Shown piece after piece: positions 54,373 through 63,218 of a stretch of DNA of 64,000 nucleotides. Source of the DNA: Dechloromonas sp. TW-R-39-2 (GTDB lineage Bacteria; Pseudomonadota; Gammaproteobacteria; Burkholderiales; Rhodocyclaceae); contig NZ_CP045202.1 of NCBI RefSeq assembly GCF_016864195.1, forward strand, positions 1,395,001 through 1,459,000. The letters run 5' to 3'. The first letter of the stretch is position 1; every line of letters begins with the position of its first letter. A program made the position numbers and the translations under genes. The notes below the pieces were generated by a model, which had not been told where the DNA came from, made no database searches, and worked only from the letters and a program-made list of their open reading frames with translations.

Positions 54373-55815
54373 TCAGTCGACTTTTCCGGAAACCCCCTTT
54401 AGCGTCAGTTGTTGCGCCGGGTTATCCGGATTGAAGAAAGTGACTTGTTCGACGATCTGGAATTTGATGGCAGTGTCTGGTGGTCCCATAGTTTTGACGC
54501 CGAGGTGCTGTCCTTTGGCCGCCATGGCGATCTCTCGGATCGCCCGCGCCTGTTCCGGCGTGATCGGCGAAAAGGCGATCCGGTGCTGGGTCGTCTCCCG
54601 GCAGCCGTTTTGGCAGTAGCTGGGGTATTTGAACGAGTCTTCAACAGCAAAATCCCTGGCTTCAGGCTGCAGCCCTGTCTTTTCCCGAACCTGTTGCGCC
54701 CAAAGGTGGGTGGGCGGTGCAACGACGACCGGGACGACGCCCTGGTTGCCCAGGACATCTCGGCTGACGCCCAAGCTGAGTTTGTTGTAGCCGTAGGTAT
54801 TCATGCTGCTGGTTGCAAAGCCCGAATACTTGTCGCTCCAGACGGTAACGAAGCTGCATTCCAGCGTCGGTGGGGTACCGGCAGCCTGCTTGGCTCCGCG
54901 CAGCCAGGCACGCACCTTGGCGACGCCGCTCTTCATTTCGGCAAGCCGCAGGTCGCTCTGCATCTGGTCGCGCTGCGCTTCCTTGGACAGGCGAATTTCA
55001 AGCGCCTGGGCGAGCGAGTCGTAGGCCTGGCCGTTCTTCACCTTGTAATTGACGATGCGCAGGTAGTCGTTGGAATACGCTTCAAGGGCTTCGGTATTGC
55101 AGGTGGCCTTGTTGGCGACGCTGCGTTGCTCGATGCGTTGCGCCGTGGCGCTGCCGGTGGGCAGGTAGGGCTTCAGTTGCGCCAGCAGGGGGGCATCGGC
55201 ATTGTCCGCTAGCCAGGCCAGCGATTGCTTCGCCCGCCCGCTGCTTTCGGCGCTGGCGTTGGCCAGCGTGCGGAGCAGTACGTCACCGACAGCGCCTGGT
55301 TTCATCGCGCTGCTTGTATTCAGGGTGCGGAGTATCTTCTGGTTGGTTCCGCCCTGGTCGGGGCTGCCGTCGATCAAATATTCCTCGCGCCAGGCGGTGT
55401 GGTCGCGATTGGTTTCCCGGCCGCTGGCAAAAGTATAGGGGCTGATCATCGTGGGGAAGCCGTCCTGCGTCATCTGAACGATGAAGCCGTCGCCGTTGGC
55501 CTGACCGCCGGGGCAGTTGTGCGTGAAGCGGAAGCGCGGGCTGCGTTCCAGGTCGCCATAGCTGTATTTCAATTGCCCGGAGCAGCCGCCGGCATCGGTG
55601 AAATTGAGTTTTTTGGCGTTCGATGAACGCGAACGTTCCGGTGCTGCTTTCCGGGCGGCTTGTTTTGCTTCCGGCGCGGGGGCGGTTGCTTGGGGCGCCC
55701 CAGCCTCACCTTCCTGGCCGGTCCGCTGCGTCGGCGGGACGGTCTTGCAGGCCGCCAAGCTTAGAGCGGCGAGCAGGACGGCATGGAAGCGATAGTTGCG
55801 GATAGTCTTCTTCAA
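54373..55815 (-). CDS. hypothetical lipoprotein
   Basis: About 480 residues from a TTG start at 55815, chosen because GGGGGA lies just upstream and because it places a lipoprotein signal at the N-terminus (KKTIRNYRFHAVLLAALSLAAC, lipobox LAAC). The frame is open 40 residues further upstream but that part is not signal-like. After a Pro/Ala/Glu-rich spacer the mature protein has several Cys residues (GGCSGQL, HNCPGG, ATCNTE, LECSF, YCQNGC), likely disulfide-bonded, and no family I recognise. It lies between the TonB/TPS operon and folE2, and sits 137 bases upstream of the receptor gene on the same strand. Confidence 0.65.
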   Translation of the reverse strand: MKKTIRNYRFHAVLLAALSLAACKTVPPTQRTGQEGEAGAPQATAPAPEAKQAARKAAPERSRSSNAKKLNFTDAGGCSGQLKYSYGDLERSPRFRFTHNCPGGQANGDGFIVQMTQDGFPTMISPYTFASGRETNRDHTAWREEYLIDGSPDQGGTNQKILRTLNTSSAMKPGAVGDVLLRTLANASAESSGRAKQSLAWLADNADAPLLAQLKPYLPTGSATAQRIEQRSVANKATCNTEALEAYSNDYLRIVNYKVKNGQAYDSLAQALEIRLSKEAQRDQMQSDLRLAEMKSGVAKVRAWLRGAKQAAGTPPTLECSFVTVWSDKYSGFATSSMNTYGYNKLSLGVSRDVLGNQGVVPVVVAPPTHLWAQQVREKTGLQPEARDFAVEDSFKYPSYCQNGCRETTQHRIAFSPITPEQARAIREIAMAAKGQHLGVKTMGPPDTAIKFQIVEQVTFFNPDNPAQQLTLKGVSGKVD

Positions 55816-55912
55816 AGCATCCCCCTGATCTTTGCCGATGATGAAACCGGCAATTGGACACCAGTGGGATGAGTCGAATGTATCGCTTGTATCTGTTGCG
55901 CAGGAATGAAAA

Positions 55913-55934
55913 TGGGACGCTCTGGAGCGTCCCA
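55913..55934 (-). terminator. terminator of the xseB-ispA-dxs-folE2 operon
   Basis: TGGGACGCTC pairs perfectly with GAGCGTCCCA with a minimal loop. On the minus strand it is followed by TTTTCATTCC. It lies about 50 bases past the folE2 stop. Confidence 0.8.
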
Positions 55935-55957
55935 TCTTGGATTTTTATTTTGGCCGT

Positions 55958-55982
55958 GTTTCCAGTCGACCGCGGTAACCGG
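55958..55982 (-). repeat. copy of the short 3'-intergenic motif (GCGGTCGACTGGAAA)
   Basis: On the minus strand, starting two bases past the folE2 stop, the site reads GTTACCGCGGTCGACTGGAA followed by AC. A near copy near 25720 shares GTTAC-GCGGTCGAC and TGGAAAC with a four-base insertion between them. Confidence 0.5.
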
Positions 55983-55984
55983 CT

Positions 55985-56782
55985 TTAGGCGGCCGTTTTG
56001 TCCTTCTCGATCAGGGCGTAAGCCGAGTGGTTGTGGATCGATTCGAAGTTTTCCGATTCGACGACGTAGGCGTCGACGCGCTTTTCTGCATTGAGACGTG
56101 CTGCCACGTCGCGCACCATGTCTTCGACGAATTTCGGATTGTCGTAGGCGCGTTCGGTGACATATTTCTCGTCCGGGCGCTTGAGCAGGCCATACAGCTC
56201 GCAGGAGGCTTCCTGTTCGACCAGTTGGGCAATTTCCTCAATCCACATGAAGTCGTTGGTCCGGGCCGTTACGGTGACGTGTGAGCGCTGGTTGTGGGCA
56301 CCGTACTCGGAAATTTTCTTGGAGCAGGGGCACAGGCTGGTGACCGGTACAACGACTTTGACCGAGGTGGTGACCTTGCCGTGGCAGATGTCGCCGATAA
56401 AGGTGACATCGTAGTCCATCAGGCTCTGCACGCCGGAAACCGGGGCCGTCTTGTTGATGAAGAACGGGAAGTTCATCTCGATGTGGCCGGTTTCGGCTTC
56501 GAGTTTGACCACCATGTCGCTGAGCATGGCCGGGAAGTTTTCGACCGAGATCTCGCGCTCGTGGCTGTTCAGGATCTCCACGAAGCGGGACATGTGGGTG
56601 CCCTTGAAGTTGTGCGGCAGCCCGACGTACATATTGAAGACGGCAATGGTGTGCTGGATGCCGGACGATTTGTCCTGGACCTTGACCGGGTGGCGAATCG
56701 ACTTGATGCCGACCTTGTTGATTGCGATCTGGCGCGTATCGGCAGAGTTTTGAACGTCAGGAATCGGGGTGGGGGTTGTCAT
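55985..56782 (-). CDS. folE2: GTP cyclohydrolase FolE2 (type IB)
   Basis: A 265-residue enzyme converting GTP to dihydroneopterin triphosphate for folate (and queuosine) synthesis. Type IB is shown by the T-fold sequence with [23 protein letters not shown], whose Cys is the metal ligand, and by the absence of type IA motifs. FolE2 uses metals other than zinc and often replaces FolE under zinc limitation, though it can be the only copy. It follows dxs by 18 bases and is last in the xseB-ispA-dxs operon. Confidence 0.95.
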   Translation of the reverse strand: MTTPTPIPDVQNSADTRQIAINKVGIKSIRHPVKVQDKSSGIQHTIAVFNMYVGLPHNFKGTHMSRFVEILNSHEREISVENFPAMLSDMVVKLEAETGHIEMNFPFFINKTAPVSGVQSLMDYDVTFIGDICHGKVTTSVKVVVPVTSLCPCSKKISEYGAHNQRSHVTVTARTNDFMWIEEIAQLVEQEASCELYGLLKRPDEKYVTERAYDNPKFVEDMVRDVAARLNAEKRVDAYVVESENFESIHNHSAYALIEKDKTAA

Positions 56783-56800
56783 AAGCTGTTCTTCGTTGAT

Positions 56801-58654
56801 TTATTGTGTTGAGGTGCGGGCTTGGATGGCGCGCACAATGCCATTTTTGTCGAGGCCCAGTTCGGCCAGCAGCTGGCCTTGCTCGCCGTGATCGATGAAG
56901 CGATCTGGCAGGCCGAGTTGCAGGAAGGGTATCTGGATGCCCCGTTCGGCGAGGGCGCGTTCGATTTCCGAGCCTGCGCCACCGATGACCGAGTTCTCTT
57001 CGATACTGACAAGCAGCGAATGGTTCCCGGCAAGTTCGACAATCAGGTCGATGTCGAGCGGCTTGATGAAGCGCATGTTGGCCACGGTGGCATCCAGCTC
57101 TTCGCCGGCAGCGAGTGCGGTCGGGACCATGCTGCCGAAGGCGAGCAGGGCGATATCCTTACCCTGGCGGCGGATTTCGCCTTTGCCAAGGGGCAGTGTC
57201 TCAAGGTCGTTTCCGGGCGTGGCGCCCGTGCCGCCGCCGCGCGGGTAGCGCACCATGCTTGGGCAATCAAGGCTGTAGGCAGTCGACAGCATCTGGCGAC
57301 ATTCGTTTTCGTCGGCCGGTGCCATGACGACCATGTTCGGGATGCAGGTGACAAACGACAGGTCGAAGGTGCCGTGGTGGGTCGGGCCATCGGCACCGAC
57401 CAGGCCGCCGCGGTCGACCGCGAAAATGACCGGTAAATTCTGCAGGGCGACATCGTGGATCAGTTGATCGTAAGCGCGTTGCAAAAAGGTTGAATAAATT
57501 GCCACGACCGGCTTCAGACCTTCGCAGGCGAGACCGGCCGCGAAGGTGACGGCGTGTTGCTCGGCGATGCCGACATCGTAGTAGCGATCCGGGAATTCGC
57601 TGGAGAAGCGCAGCAGGCCGGAGCCTTCACGCATCGCCGGGGTGATGCCGATCAGGCGCGAATCGGCCTTGGCCTGATCGCACAGCCAGTCGCCGAAAAC
57701 CTGGGTGTAGGTCAGCTTGCCGGCCTTGCCGGCCTTGATGCCTTCATCCGGGGCAAACTTGGCAACGCCGTGGTAAAGAATGGGGTCGGCTTCAGCCAGT
57801 TTGTAGCCCTGGCCTTTCTTGGTGATGACGTGCAGGAACTTCGGACCCTTGAGGTCGCGCAGGTTTTCCAGCGTCGGAATCAGTGCGTCGAGGTCGTGAC
57901 CGTCGATCGGGCCGTAGTAATGGAAGCCAAATTCCTCGAACAGCGTGCCCGGGGCAATCATGCCCTTGACGTGCTCTTCGGCGCGGCGCGCCAGTTCAAG
58001 CAGCGGCGGCGCGAAGCCGAGCATGTGGCGACCGGCCGAGCGGGCGACATTGAAGGTCTTGCCCGACATCAGGCGCGTCAGGATGTTGTTCAGCGCGCCG
58101 ACCGGCGGCGAGATCGACATCTCGTTGTCGTTGAGGATGACCAGCATGTCGGTATCGCCGACGCCGGCATTGTTCATCGCCTCGAAGACCATGCCGGCGG
58201 TCATCGCGCCGTCACCGATGATGGCCACCGCCTTGCGGTCTTCACCTTTCAGCTTGGCGGCCAGCGCCATGCCCAGTGCGGCGGAGATCGAAGTCGATGA
58301 ATGACCGACGCCGAAGGTGTCGTACGGGCTTTCGCTGCGCTTCGGGAAACCGGAGACGCCATGGTGCATGCGCAGCGTGCTCATGCCCGCGCGGCGCCCG
58401 GTCAGTACCTTGTGGGCATAGCACTGGTGGCCAACGTCCCAGACCAGGCGGTCTTCGGGGGTGTTGAACACGGTATGCAGCGCAATCGTCAATTCGATGG
58501 TGCCGAGGTTGGACGACAGGTGGCCGCCGGTCTGCGAGACCGAGTCGATCAGGAAGGCCCGCAGTTCGGTTGCCAGTTGCGGCAATTGCTTGCGGTCCAG
58601 GCGGCGCAGGTCGGCCGGGCTGTCGATGCTTTCAAGCAGGGAGAAGGCGGTCAT
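56801..58654 (-). CDS. dxs: 1-deoxy-D-xylulose-5-phosphate synthase
   Basis: A 617-residue ThDP enzyme joining pyruvate and glyceraldehyde 3-phosphate, the first step of the MEP isoprenoid pathway. The ThDP motif [20 protein letters not shown]...ILNDN, the catalytic His in [15 protein letters not shown] and the C-terminal [18 protein letters not shown] are intact. It starts one base after the ispA stop and precedes folE2. Confidence 0.97.
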   Translation of the reverse strand: MTAFSLLESIDSPADLRRLDRKQLPQLATELRAFLIDSVSQTGGHLSSNLGTIELTIALHTVFNTPEDRLVWDVGHQCYAHKVLTGRRAGMSTLRMHHGVSGFPKRSESPYDTFGVGHSSTSISAALGMALAAKLKGEDRKAVAIIGDGAMTAGMVFEAMNNAGVGDTDMLVILNDNEMSISPPVGALNNILTRLMSGKTFNVARSAGRHMLGFAPPLLELARRAEEHVKGMIAPGTLFEEFGFHYYGPIDGHDLDALIPTLENLRDLKGPKFLHVITKKGQGYKLAEADPILYHGVAKFAPDEGIKAGKAGKLTYTQVFGDWLCDQAKADSRLIGITPAMREGSGLLRFSSEFPDRYYDVGIAEQHAVTFAAGLACEGLKPVVAIYSTFLQRAYDQLIHDVALQNLPVIFAVDRGGLVGADGPTHHGTFDLSFVTCIPNMVVMAPADENECRQMLSTAYSLDCPSMVRYPRGGGTGATPGNDLETLPLGKGEIRRQGKDIALLAFGSMVPTALAAGEELDATVANMRFIKPLDIDLIVELAGNHSLLVSIEENSVIGGAGSEIERALAERGIQIPFLQLGLPDRFIDHGEQGQLLAELGLDKNGIVRAIQARTSTQ

Positions 58655-58655
58655 T

Positions 58656-59549
58656 TCAGAATTGCCGATGGCAGATGAAGTCGGCGAGCTGGGTCAGCCG
58701 GCCGGCGCGTTCGCCGAAGATGGATAGTGCTTCCAGTGCATCGTTGCGCAGTTCGTCGGCGTATTGACGGGCAGCGTCGAGGCCGAGCAGGCTGACGTAG
58801 GTCGGCTTGTCGGCCGCTTCGTCCTTGCCGGCCGTCTTGCCGAGCGTGGCGGTGCTGGCCGTGCAGTCGAGGATGTCGTCGACCACCTGAAAAAGCAGGC
58901 CGGCGCGCTTGGCAAAACGGTCGAGGTTGCTCCGTTCGTCGGCCGAGAGCGGCTGGCCGGCGAGGGCGCCGAGCAGGACGGCGGCGCGGATCAGGGCGCC
59001 GGTCTTGAGCGCGTGCATCAATTCGAGTTCGGGCTGGTTCAGCGCCTTGCCGACCGAGCCGAGATCGATCGCCTGGCCGCCGGCCATGCCGCGCGAGCCG
59101 CTGGCGTGGGCCAGCAGGTTGATCATTTCGAGTTGCTGGCGGGCGTCGCCAAGCGGCTGGCTGGCGAGCAGTTCGAAGGCCAGCGTTTGCAGGCTGTCGC
59201 CGACCAGTAGGGCGGTCGGTTCGTCGAATTCGACGTGGCAGGTCGGTCGACCGCGACGCAGTACGTCATCGTCCATGCACGGCAGGTCGTCATGGACCAG
59301 CGAATAGGCGTGGATCAGTTCGACGGCACAGGCCACGGTGTCGAGTTGTTCGGGCTGGGCGCCGGTCAGTTCGCCGGCGGCGAAGGCGAGCAGCGGGCGG
59401 ACGCGCTTGCCGCCGCCGAGCGTGGCGTAGCGCATCGCTTCATGCAGGCGGGCGGGAATGCTCTCGGCGCCGGGCAGGTGTCGGGCCAGGGCGGTTTCGA
59501 CGCGAGCCTGGGTGGCTGCCATCCATTCGGCAAACGGGCTTGGGTTCAT
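58656..59549 (-). CDS. ispA: (2E,6E)-farnesyl diphosphate synthase
   Basis: A 297-residue prenyltransferase. The first Asp-rich motif is [20 protein letters not shown] and the second is VVDDILDCT, with [16 protein letters not shown] near the N-terminus. Length and chain-length region fit FPP synthase IspA rather than longer-chain enzymes. The start overlaps the xseB stop (ATGA) and dxs follows immediately. Confidence 0.95.
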   Translation of the reverse strand: MNPSPFAEWMAATQARVETALARHLPGAESIPARLHEAMRYATLGGGKRVRPLLAFAAGELTGAQPEQLDTVACAVELIHAYSLVHDDLPCMDDDVLRRGRPTCHVEFDEPTALLVGDSLQTLAFELLASQPLGDARQQLEMINLLAHASGSRGMAGGQAIDLGSVGKALNQPELELMHALKTGALIRAAVLLGALAGQPLSADERSNLDRFAKRAGLLFQVVDDILDCTASTATLGKTAGKDEAADKPTYVSLLGLDAARQYADELRNDALEALSIFGERAGRLTQLADFICHRQF

Positions 59550-59785
59550 GGTGCTTCCAGCGTGTCGCGGTCAACGTCCTTGAACTCGCCATTTTCAAGG
59601 ATGCGGATCTGTTCGTCGGCGTCGTTCAGTTGTGTCTGGCAGTGCTTCATCAGCGCCATGCCGCGACGATAGGCGGCGATGGAGGCTTCAAGTTCGAGCT
59701 TGCCGCCTTCCATGCTGGAAACGATGTTTTCGAGCTCACTCAGGGCGGTCTCGAATTTCATGCCGGCGATGGGGGATTGATCCAT
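59546..59785 (-). CDS. xseB: exodeoxyribonuclease VII small subunit
   Basis: A 79-residue helical subunit with the family pattern KFETALSELENIVSSMEGGKLELEASIAAYRRGMALMKHCQTQLNDAD. It pairs with XseA (encoded elsewhere) in single-strand DNA degradation. First gene of the xseB-ispA-dxs-folE2 operon, divergent from the Rieske oxygenase gene. Confidence 0.95.
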   Translation of the reverse strand: MDQSPIAGMKFETALSELENIVSSMEGGKLELEASIAAYRRGMALMKHCQTQLNDADEQIRILENGEFKDVDRDTLEAP

Positions 59786-59890
59786 GTCAACGGGGTTCGG
59801 GGAAACACGCGAAAATACTCCATCTGGGGGCTTCTGGTCAAATTGAGGGAAGGGTAAAATCCTGTTTTTTCAACCCGCTGGAGGCGTGGA

Positions 59891-61024
59891 ATGTCCGACG
59901 TGGCCACCTTGTCCCGTTTGGCCCCAGCAGTTTCCCAACTGCCGGTCGATTGGTATTTCGATGAAAAGATTTTTGAGCTGGAGAAAAAGCTCATCTTCGA
60001 TGCCGGGCCGGGTTACGTCGGTCACCAGCTGATGGTGCCGGAAGCGGGCAATTATCGTTCGCTCGAATGGAAAGATCACGGCCAGATGCTGCTCAACGGT
60101 GGCAGCGAAGGGCCGAATGCCGGCAACTGGCAGATGTCGAACGTCTGCCGTCATCGCCAGGCGATCATGCTGCAGGGCTCCGGCACGTTGAGCGGGCCGA
60201 TTGTCTGTCCGATCCATCGCTGGACTTACGATACCGGCGGTCAACTGATCGGGGCGCCGCATTTCCCCCAGAACCCCTGTCTCAACCTGAACAAGGCGAA
60301 GCTGGAAAACTGGAACGGGCTGCTCTTCAAAGGCCCGCGCTCGGCCAATGCCGACCTGGCCGGCATGAAGGTCGCACCGGAGCTTGATTTCACCGGCTAC
60401 AAGCTCGATCACGTCGAGATGCACGAGTGCAATTACAACTGGAAAACCTTCATCGAGGTTTATCTGGAGGATTACCACGTTGCGCCGTATCACCCGGGCT
60501 TGGGCAATTTCGTCACCTGTGACGACCTGACCTGGCAATTTGGCGACTGGTATTCGGTGCAGCGCGTCGGCATTACTTCGTTGCAGAAATCCGGCTCCAA
60601 GGCTTACGAGCGCTGGCAGAAGGCGGTCCGCGACATCTACGGCGCCGAAGGCAAGACGCCGGAGCATGGCGCCATCTGGCTGACCTACTTCCCGAACATC
60701 ATGGTCGAGTGGTATCCGCACGTGCTGGTCGTGTCAACGCTGATTCCGCAAGGTGTTAACAAGACGCTGAATGTCGTCGAGTTCTACTACCCGGAAGAAA
60801 TTGTCGATTTCGAGCGCGATTTCATCGAAGCCGAACGCGCCGCCTACATGGAAACCGCCATCGAGGACGACGATATCGGCGAACGCATGGATCGCGGTCG
60901 CTACGCGCTGATGAAGGAAGGGCGCAGCGAGGTTGGTCCCTATCAGAGCCCGATGGAAGATGGCATGCAGCACTTCCACGAGTTCTATCGACGGATCATG
61001 CAGTCGGCGATCGAAACGCGCTGA
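59891..61024 (+). CDS. Rieske 2Fe-2S aromatic-ring-hydroxylating oxygenase, alpha-subunit type
   Basis: A 377-residue oxygenase. The Rieske cluster ligands are CRH (about 87-89) and CPIH (about 107-110), in VCRHRQAIML and IVCPIHRWTYD. The catalytic non-haem iron site lies in EVYLEDYHVAPYHPG, giving the two His ligands. The C-terminal SRPBCC domain fills the rest. The family hydroxylates or demethylates aromatic rings, quaternary amines or sterol-like substrates; neither a ferredoxin/reductase partner nor a beta subunit is adjacent, so electrons must come from elsewhere. Alone between the xseB operon and an EamA exporter, with its own terminator. Confidence 0.9.
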   Translation: MSDVATLSRLAPAVSQLPVDWYFDEKIFELEKKLIFDAGPGYVGHQLMVPEAGNYRSLEWKDHGQMLLNGGSEGPNAGNWQMSNVCRHRQAIMLQGSGTLSGPIVCPIHRWTYDTGGQLIGAPHFPQNPCLNLNKAKLENWNGLLFKGPRSANADLAGMKVAPELDFTGYKLDHVEMHECNYNWKTFIEVYLEDYHVAPYHPGLGNFVTCDDLTWQFGDWYSVQRVGITSLQKSGSKAYERWQKAVRDIYGAEGKTPEHGAIWLTYFPNIMVEWYPHVLVVSTLIPQGVNKTLNVVEFYYPEEIVDFERDFIEAERAAYMETAIEDDDIGERMDRGRYALMKEGRSEVGPYQSPMEDGMQHFHEFYRRIMQSAIETR

Positions 61025-61040
61025 ACGTCACGGTCGACAC

Positions 61041-61066
61041 AGGCATCGGGGTAGAATCCGATGCCT
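61041..61066 (+). terminator. terminator of the Rieske oxygenase gene
   Basis: AGGCATCGG pairs with CCGATGCCT around an eight-base loop and is followed by TTTTTATTT, 16 bases beyond the stop. Confidence 0.9.
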
Positions 61067-61089
61067 TTTTTATTTGAGCCTATTCACGC

Positions 61090-61941
61090 ATGCAATCCCT
61101 CTGGATGCTGGTCGCCAGCCTGCTGTTCGCCTGTATGGGGGTGTGCGTCAAATTTGCTGTGGAAACCCACTCGGCGGTTGAAATCACTTTTTACCGCAGC
61201 TTCATTTCGTTGATCCTGATGTTCGGGCTGGTTCGCCTGCAGCGTGTGCCGCTCGCCACGCCGCACTGGCGCTGGCAGATCAGTCGCGGCATCGTCGGAT
61301 TCAGCGCGTTGTTTGCCTATTTCTACGCGATTACCCTGTTGCCGCTGGCGACTGCTGTGACGCTGAACTACACCTCGGCCATTTTCCTGGCGCTTTACCT
61401 GGCGCTGGCCGGGATGAAAATGCGCCTTGGTATTCTCGGTGCGCTGGCGGTCGGCTTGGTAGGCGTCGTGCTGCTGCTCAAACCGACGCTCAATGCCGAT
61501 CAACTGGTTGGCGGACTGATTGGTCTGGCTTCCGGCGTGGTGGCCGGGATGGCCTATTTCAGCGTGCGCGAACTTGGGGCGCGCGGCGAGCCGGAAACGC
61601 GTACCGTTTTTTATTTCTCCCTGGTGTCGTCGATTTGCGCCGGCATCTGGCTGGGTTTCAGTAGCCTGCATGCGGTCGACCTGCGCAGCGGCCTGCTTTT
61701 GCTCGGCGTCGCCAGCTTTGCGACGGTAGCGCAGTTGGCCATGACGCGCGCCTATACGCGTGGCAAGACCTTGATGTCCGCCGCACTGGCCTACAGCACG
61801 GTGATTTTTTCCAGTCTGTTCGGTGCCGTTTTCTGGGGCGAGGTGATGGATGCCTCGGCCTGGTTCGCCATCGGACTGATTATCCTGTCGGGCATCGCGG
61901 CAACGCATTTTTCCCGCGCCAGCCCGGTGGAACAGGATTAA
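61090..61941 (+). CDS. EamA/DMT-family transporter
   Basis: A 283-residue membrane protein with ten predicted helices in two EamA repeats (about 1-135 and 145-280). Typical features are FVEITFYRSFISLILM-like helix 2, LNYTSAIFLALYLAL and TVIFSSLFGAVFWGEVMD. The drug/metabolite superfamily exports amino acids, nucleosides or drugs; the substrate is not predictable. The preceding terminator separates it from the Rieske gene, and the SpoIIAA-like gene follows after about 40 bases. Confidence 0.9.
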   Translation: MQSLWMLVASLLFACMGVCVKFAVETHSAVEITFYRSFISLILMFGLVRLQRVPLATPHWRWQISRGIVGFSALFAYFYAITLLPLATAVTLNYTSAIFLALYLALAGMKMRLGILGALAVGLVGVVLLLKPTLNADQLVGGLIGLASGVVAGMAYFSVRELGARGEPETRTVFYFSLVSSICAGIWLGFSSLHAVDLRSGLLLLGVASFATVAQLAMTRAYTRGKTLMSAALAYSTVIFSSLFGAVFWGEVMDASAWFAIGLIILSGIAATHFSRASPVEQD

Positions 61942-61980
61942 ACGGCGTTAAACTGAGACAAACAACAAGGGAGTCTGATC

Positions 61981-62328
61981 ATGATCGTTATCGACCACCA
62001 ACCCAGCCGCGTCAGCGTTTCCGTCTTTGGTGAATTCACCCTGGCCGATTACAAGGAATTCGAAGAACTCGTCAATTACAAGGTCAAGTTTGAAGGTCCG
62101 GTCGACCTTTCCTTTGACCTGAGCCAGATGGCTGACCTGACCATTGATGTGGCACTGGAAGAAATCAAGTTTTCGCGTGCCCATGCCAACGATTTCAAGC
62201 GCGTTGCCGTTGTTACCGACAGTCAGTGGGTCACCTGGAGCGCCTGGTTGTCGCAGACCTTCGTCAATGCCGATGTGGAAGTCTTCGCCAATGTCGATGA
62301 GGCCAAGGCCTGGCTCGACGCTGAATGA
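61981..62328 (+). CDS. SpoIIAA-like (STAS/SEC14-like) protein
   Basis: A 115-residue cytoplasmic protein with alternating strands and helices: VSVFGEFTLADYKEFEELVNY, VDLSFDLSQMADLTIDVALEEIKFSRAHANDFKRVAVVTD and a C-terminal NADVEVFANVDEAKAWL. This matches the SpoIIAA-like family (DUF3478), structurally near STAS domains, of unknown role. AAGGGAG precedes the start. Its stop overlaps the start of the sulfurtransferase gene (ATGA), so the two are coupled. Confidence 0.88.
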   Translation: MIVIDHQPSRVSVSVFGEFTLADYKEFEELVNYKVKFEGPVDLSFDLSQMADLTIDVALEEIKFSRAHANDFKRVAVVTDSQWVTWSAWLSQTFVNADVEVFANVDEAKAWLDAE

Positions 62329-63164
62329 GCCATACCACGCTGGTTGATGCCACCACGCTGGCGGCATATCTTGATGACCCGGCGTGGTTGGTCGTCGATG
62401 TTCGCCACCAGTTGGCGGATACCGGCTACGGTGAGCGCTTGTACGCCGAGTCGCATATCCCCGGTGCAATTTTCCTGCACTGCGACCGTGATTTGTCGGG
62501 GCCGATGACCGGTATTAACGGTCGTCATCCGCTGCCGGATGTCGAAGTGCTAGTTCGGAGACTGGGCGAGATCGGTATCGATGCCGCCACGCAGGTGGTG
62601 GTTTATGACGATGTCCAGGGCATGATTGCCGGCCGCTTGTGGTGGTTGTTGCGCTGGCTGGGGCACGACCGTGTGGCTTTGCTCGACGGTGGTTTGCAAT
62701 CCTGGTTGGCGGCAGGCGGGGCGATGGATGCGGAGCACCCGGTTTTGCAGCCGAAGCATTTTGTGCGTGGCGAAGGTTTGCCGCCAGTTGATGCGCAACA
62801 TGTATCGGCCGGCCTTGAGGCTGCACAGATCTGCCTGGTCGATGCGCGCAGCCCTGATCGCTTTCGCGGCGAGAACGAGACGATGGATCCGGTCGGAGGG
62901 CACATCCCCGGCGCGGTCAACCGTTTTTTTCGGGACAATTTGCAGGCTGACGGGCGCTACAAGCAGGCGGCCGAATTGCGTACCGAGTGGTTGGCCATGC
63001 TGGATGGCGTGGCGCCGGAGCAGGTGGTGCATCAGTGCGGCTCCGGCGTTTCTGCCTGCCATAATTTGCTGGCCATGGAAGTGGCCGGACTGACCGCTTC
63101 CCGGCTCTATGCCGGCTCATGGAGTGAATGGTGTGCCGATCCGGCGCGCCCGGTGGTGCGCTGA
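62325..63164 (+). CDS. sseA: thiosulfate/3-mercaptopyruvate sulfurtransferase (two rhodanese domains)
   Basis: A 279-residue cytoplasmic enzyme transferring sulfur from thiosulfate or 3-mercaptopyruvate to cyanide or thiols. The inactive N-terminal rhodanese domain (about 5-140) has VVDVRHQLADTGYGERLYAESHIPGAIFLHCDRDLSG. The active C-terminal domain (about 155-279) has the persulfide Cys in QCGSGVSACHNLLAM. The CGSGV-type loop is that of SseA-like mercaptopyruvate enzymes. It is coupled to the SpoIIAA-like gene and convergent with queG. Confidence 0.92.
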   Translation: MSHTTLVDATTLAAYLDDPAWLVVDVRHQLADTGYGERLYAESHIPGAIFLHCDRDLSGPMTGINGRHPLPDVEVLVRRLGEIGIDAATQVVVYDDVQGMIAGRLWWLLRWLGHDRVALLDGGLQSWLAAGGAMDAEHPVLQPKHFVRGEGLPPVDAQHVSAGLEAAQICLVDARSPDRFRGENETMDPVGGHIPGAVNRFFRDNLQADGRYKQAAELRTEWLAMLDGVAPEQVVHQCGSGVSACHNLLAMEVAGLTASRLYAGSWSEWCADPARPVVR

Positions 63165-63218
63165 CTGATTTTCGTGGCTGGGAATTTTTTAGTCGGCTGC
63201 CGTCGGGTTGCTGCTGAT

